DNA of 64,000 nucleotides, taken from positions 248,001 to 312,000 of the forward strand of contig NZ_JAECMS010000001.1 of NCBI RefSeq assembly GCF_016827595.1, given 5' to 3'. The notes under the pieces were generated by a model that saw nothing but the letters and a program-made list of their open reading frames with translations, had not been told where the DNA came from and searched no databases. The position numbers were made by a program, and so were the translations under genes. The DNA comes from Luteirhabdus pelagi. GTDB taxonomy: Bacteria > Bacteroidota > Bacteroidia > Flavobacteriales > Flavobacteriaceae. Of the stretch, positions 61,481 through 64,000 are shown piece after piece. Numbering within the stretch: position 1 is the stretch's first letter; each line of letters begins with the position of its first letter.

Positions 61481-64000
61481 ATGAATTTTAACAATTTTAC
61501 CATAAAAAGCCAGGAGGCCATACAGCGGGCACAGCAAATAGCCCAGCAATACGGTCACCAGCAAATCGAGAATGAACATATTTTCAAGGCTCTTTTTGAT
61601 GTCGATGAAAATGTGACGCCTTTTTTGCTAAAGAAATTGAATGTAAACGTTTCCCTTCTACAGCAAGTGCTGGACAAACAATTGGAAAGTTTTGCAAAGG
61701 TGGAAGGTGGCGATATCATGCTGTCTCGTGAAGCGGGCAAAACCGTAAATGAAGCTAGTAATATCGCTCAGAAGATGAAAGATGAATATGTGTCTGTAGA
61801 GCATTTACTATTGGCGATCTTCAATTCAAAAAGTAGCATTGCTCAAAGCTTAAAGGACCAAGGCGTAACTGAGAAAGGACTAAAAGCCGCTATCGAAGAA
61901 CTTCGAAAAGGCGATCGTGTTACTTCCCAAAGTGCTGAAGAGACATATAATTCCTTAAATAAATATGCTCGTAACCTGAACCAGCTGGCCAAGGATGGCA
62001 AATTGGATCCGGTTATCGGTCGCGATGAGGAAATTAGAAGAATTTTACAGATTCTCTCTCGACGCACCAAGAACAACCCAATGTTGGTCGGTGAACCGGG
62101 AACCGGTAAAACAGCTATCGCCGAAGGCCTTGCCCATCGAATCGTGGATGGCGATGTGCCCGAAAATCTAAAGAGCAAACAGATTTTCTCGTTGGATATG
62201 GGAGCATTAATTGCCGGTGCTAAGTTTAAAGGTGAATTTGAAGAACGCTTAAAAGCTGTTATCAAAGAAGTAACCACTAGCGATGGCGATATCGTGCTAT
62301 TTATAGACGAAATCCATACCCTCGTGGGTGCTGGAGGTGGTCAGGGAGCCATGGATGCCGCGAATATTTTGAAACCAGCGTTGGCGCGTGGCGAACTGCG
62401 TGCAATCGGCGCAACCACTTTGGATGAATATCAGAAATATTTTGAAAAGGATAAGGCGCTGGAGCGACGTTTCCAAAAGGTTACGGTCGATGAGCCCGAT
62501 ACGGAAAGTGCTATTTCCATTCTTCGTGGAATCAAAGAGAAGTATGAAACGCACCACAAGGTTCGGATAAAGGATGAAGCCATTATCGCTGCGGTGGAAC
62601 TATCGCAACGCTACATTACCAATCGCTTTTTGCCCGATAAGGCTATCGATTTAATGGATGAAGCAGCCAGTAAACTTCGTATGGAAATCAATTCAAAACC
62701 AGAAGAATTGGACGTGCTGGACCGAAAGATCATGCAGTTGGAAATTGAAATTGAGGCGATCAAACGTGAAAAGGATGAAGCAAAGCTGAAATCGCTTCGC
62801 GCCGATCTCGCGAATCTTAAGGAAGAACGCAACGAGCTGAATGCGAAGTGGCAGAGCGAAAAAGAGGTCGTGGATAATGTCCAAAACCTAAAACAGGAAA
62901 TCGAAAATCTTCGATTGGAAGCAGAGCGCGCCGAGCGTGAAGGCGACTTCGGAAAGGTGGCTGAACTCCGCTATGGAAAGATCAAGAATGCTCAGGAAGC
63001 ATTAACGAAACTTGAAACTGAATTAGCCGAAAACCAAAGTGGAAGTTCGCTGATTAAAGAGGAAGTAACCAATGAAGATATCGCTGAAGTTGTCGCCAAA
63101 TGGACCGGAATCCCCGTTACCAAGATGCTTCAAAGCGAACGGGAGAAATTGCTGAAATTGGAGGATCGACTTCACAAGCGCGTCGTGGGTCAGGAGGAAG
63201 CCATCGTGGCTGTTAGTGATGCCATTCGAAGAAGTCGCGCCGGACTTCAGGACGAGAAGAAACCGATTGGTTCTTTCCTTTTCCTAGGTACTACCGGTGT
63301 TGGTAAAACGGAATTGGCAAAGGCTTTGGCCGAATATCTCTTTAACGATGAAAACGCGATGACACGAATCGATATGAGTGAGTATCAGGAGCGTCACAGC
63401 GTAAGTCGATTGGTAGGTGCTCCTCCAGGGTATGTTGGATATGATGAAGGTGGTCAGTTAACGGAAGCCGTTCGTCGCAAGCCCTATTCGGTAGTATTAT
63501 TGGATGAAATTGAAAAGGCGCATCCCGATACCTTCAACATTTTGCTGCAGGTGTTGGATGAAGGACGCTTAACCGATAACAAAGGGCGCGTTGCCGATTT
63601 CAAGAATACGATTATCATTATGACCAGTAATATGGGAAGCCATATTATTCAGGAGAAGTTTGATAGCGTAAAGGATCCCGGTACCGCCATGGAAAGTGCG
63701 AAGGTTGAAGTGCTTGGGCTATTGAAGCAACAAGTGCGACCTGAGTTCCTGAACCGTATTGATGATATCATTATGTTCACACCGTTGACGCGAAACGATA
63801 TCAAGGAAATCGTAGGACTTCAATTGAAAGGCGTTTCAAAAATGCTTTCCAAACAGCATATTACGATTGATGCTACGGAAGAAGCGATTGCTTATTTAGC
63901 TGAAAAAGGCTTCGACCCTCAATATGGAGCACGACCGGTGAAACGGGTGATACAAAAAGAGGTCTTGAACGAACTTTCAAAGGAAATACTTGCTGGTAGG
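61481..64000 (+). CDS. clpB: ATP-dependent chaperone ClpB (3' end cut by window edge)
   Basis: 840 residues of a Hsp100 disaggregase are visible; a few tens more lie beyond the window. The N-domain starts [18 protein letters not shown] and contains [13 protein letters not shown]1 has Walker [16 protein letters not shown] and Walker [16 protein letters not shown]; a long coiled-coil middle domain (about residues 400-530) follows; NBD2 has [28 protein letters not shown] and the sensor [10 protein letters not shown]. It works with DnaK to rescue aggregated proteins and is normally heat-induced; the upstream motif shared with hsp20 fits that. Confidence 0.97.
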   Translation, partial: MNFNNFTIKSQEAIQRAQQIAQQYGHQQIENEHIFKALFDVDENVTPFLLKKLNVNVSLLQQVLDKQLESFAKVEGGDIMLSREAGKTVNEASNIAQKMKDEYVSVEHLLLAIFNSKSSIAQSLKDQGVTEKGLKAAIEELRKGDRVTSQSAEETYNSLNKYARNLNQLAKDGKLDPVIGRDEEIRRILQILSRRTKNNPMLVGEPGTGKTAIAEGLAHRIVDGDVPENLKSKQIFSLDMGALIAGAKFKGEFEERLKAVIKEVTTSDGDIVLFIDEIHTLVGAGGGQGAMDAANILKPALARGELRAIGATTLDEYQKYFEKDKALERRFQKVTVDEPDTESAISILRGIKEKYETHHKVRIKDEAIIAAVELSQRYITNRFLPDKAIDLMDEAASKLRMEINSKPEELDVLDRKIMQLEIEIEAIKREKDEAKLKSLRADLANLKEERNELNAKWQSEKEVVDNVQNLKQEIENLRLEAERAEREGDFGKVAELRYGKIKNAQEALTKLETELAENQSGSSLIKEEVTNEDIAEVVAKWTGIPVTKMLQSEREKLLKLEDRLHKRVVGQEEAIVAVSDAIRRSRAGLQDEKKPIGSFLFLGTTGVGKTELAKALAEYLFNDENAMTRIDMSEYQERHSVSRLVGAPPGYVGYDEGGQLTEAVRRKPYSVVLLDEIEKAHPDTFNILLQVLDEGRLTDNKGRVADFKNTIIIMTSNMGSHIIQEKFDSVKDPGTAMESAKVEVLGLLKQQVRPEFLNRIDDIIMFTPLTRNDIKEIVGLQLKGVSKMLSKQHITIDATEEAIAYLAEKGFDPQYGARPVKRVIQKEVLNELSKEILAGR

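Overview
This window looks like chromosomal DNA of a marine-type member of the Flavobacteriaceae (Bacteroidota). The supporting signs are Bacteroidota -7 boxes (TAnnTTTG) ahead of many genes, few Shine-Dalgarno sites, four proteins with type IX secretion (T9SS) C-terminal sorting domains, the gliding-associated immunophilin GldI, a cyclophilin-FKBP fusion, a RluF-type pseudouridine synthase, the pyrG-yidC pair, and small flavobacterial families such as DUF3810, DUF721 and YtxJ. I saw no rRNA, tRNA, CRISPR array, insertion sequence, integrase or phage gene. No stretch longer than about 300 bases lacks a gene; the longest non-coding gaps are 28040-28314 (two short-period repeat arrays) and 61239-61480 (the clpB control region).

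Layout. 1-7190: truncated GH3 gene, rluF, hsp20, a DUF2254 membrane protein, a small secreted protein, sucC, lysA and a DUF421 protein. 7196-11652: a minus-strand run of ywqK-like, mnmA, secreted subtilase and flavin oxidoreductase. 11746-15822: pyrG, yidC and a small membrane protein. 15899-20572: a tightly packed guaA run with a four-LysM/PBP1 lipoprotein, OsmC, DUF922 and DUF3820. 20654-26797: a TPR protein, ribH, a small membrane protein, mutL, two rhomboid proteases and a membrane-anchored EEP hydrolase. 26948-29517: recF, the repeat arrays, a lipoprotein, DUF721 and ndk. 29581-33372: a PhoD-like phosphatase, then DHH phosphoesterase, gldI and the cyclophilin-FKBP fusion. 33425-41901: pepD, a secreted beta-lactamase-like hydrolase, a DUF3810 putative metalloprotease and two exported amidohydrolase-like proteins. 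42004-52785: an accessory surface and signalling locus. 52788-56823: a lipocalin-like lipoprotein and a tandem pair of FG-GAP/ASPIC T9SS proteins. 56899-64000: glyA, fahA, a lipoprotein, ytxJ and clpB, which runs off the window end.

Most genes are housekeeping: nucleotide synthesis (pyrG, guaA, ndk), amino-acid metabolism (lysA, glyA, fahA, pepD), the TCA cycle (sucC), tRNA and rRNA modification (mnmA, rluF), repair (mutL, recF), envelope biogenesis (yidC, gldI) and stress response (hsp20, clpB, ytxJ). The least explained part is 42004-52785. A beta-barrel-fronted protein and a 1022-residue cysteine-rich secreted protein end in what looks like the same cysteine-rich module. Next to them lie a Cys-Cys-Cys lipoprotein and a three-gene overlapping unit of multipass membrane protein, LytS-type kinase and LytTR regulator. 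I read this as a candidate regulated surface-structure locus; that function is inference.

Other points worth checking are a repeated 11-bp GAC/GTC motif upstream of both hsp20 and clpB, amidohydrolase domains that lack metal ligands, altered endonuclease motifs in MutL, and a perfect hairpin that sequesters a start codon.
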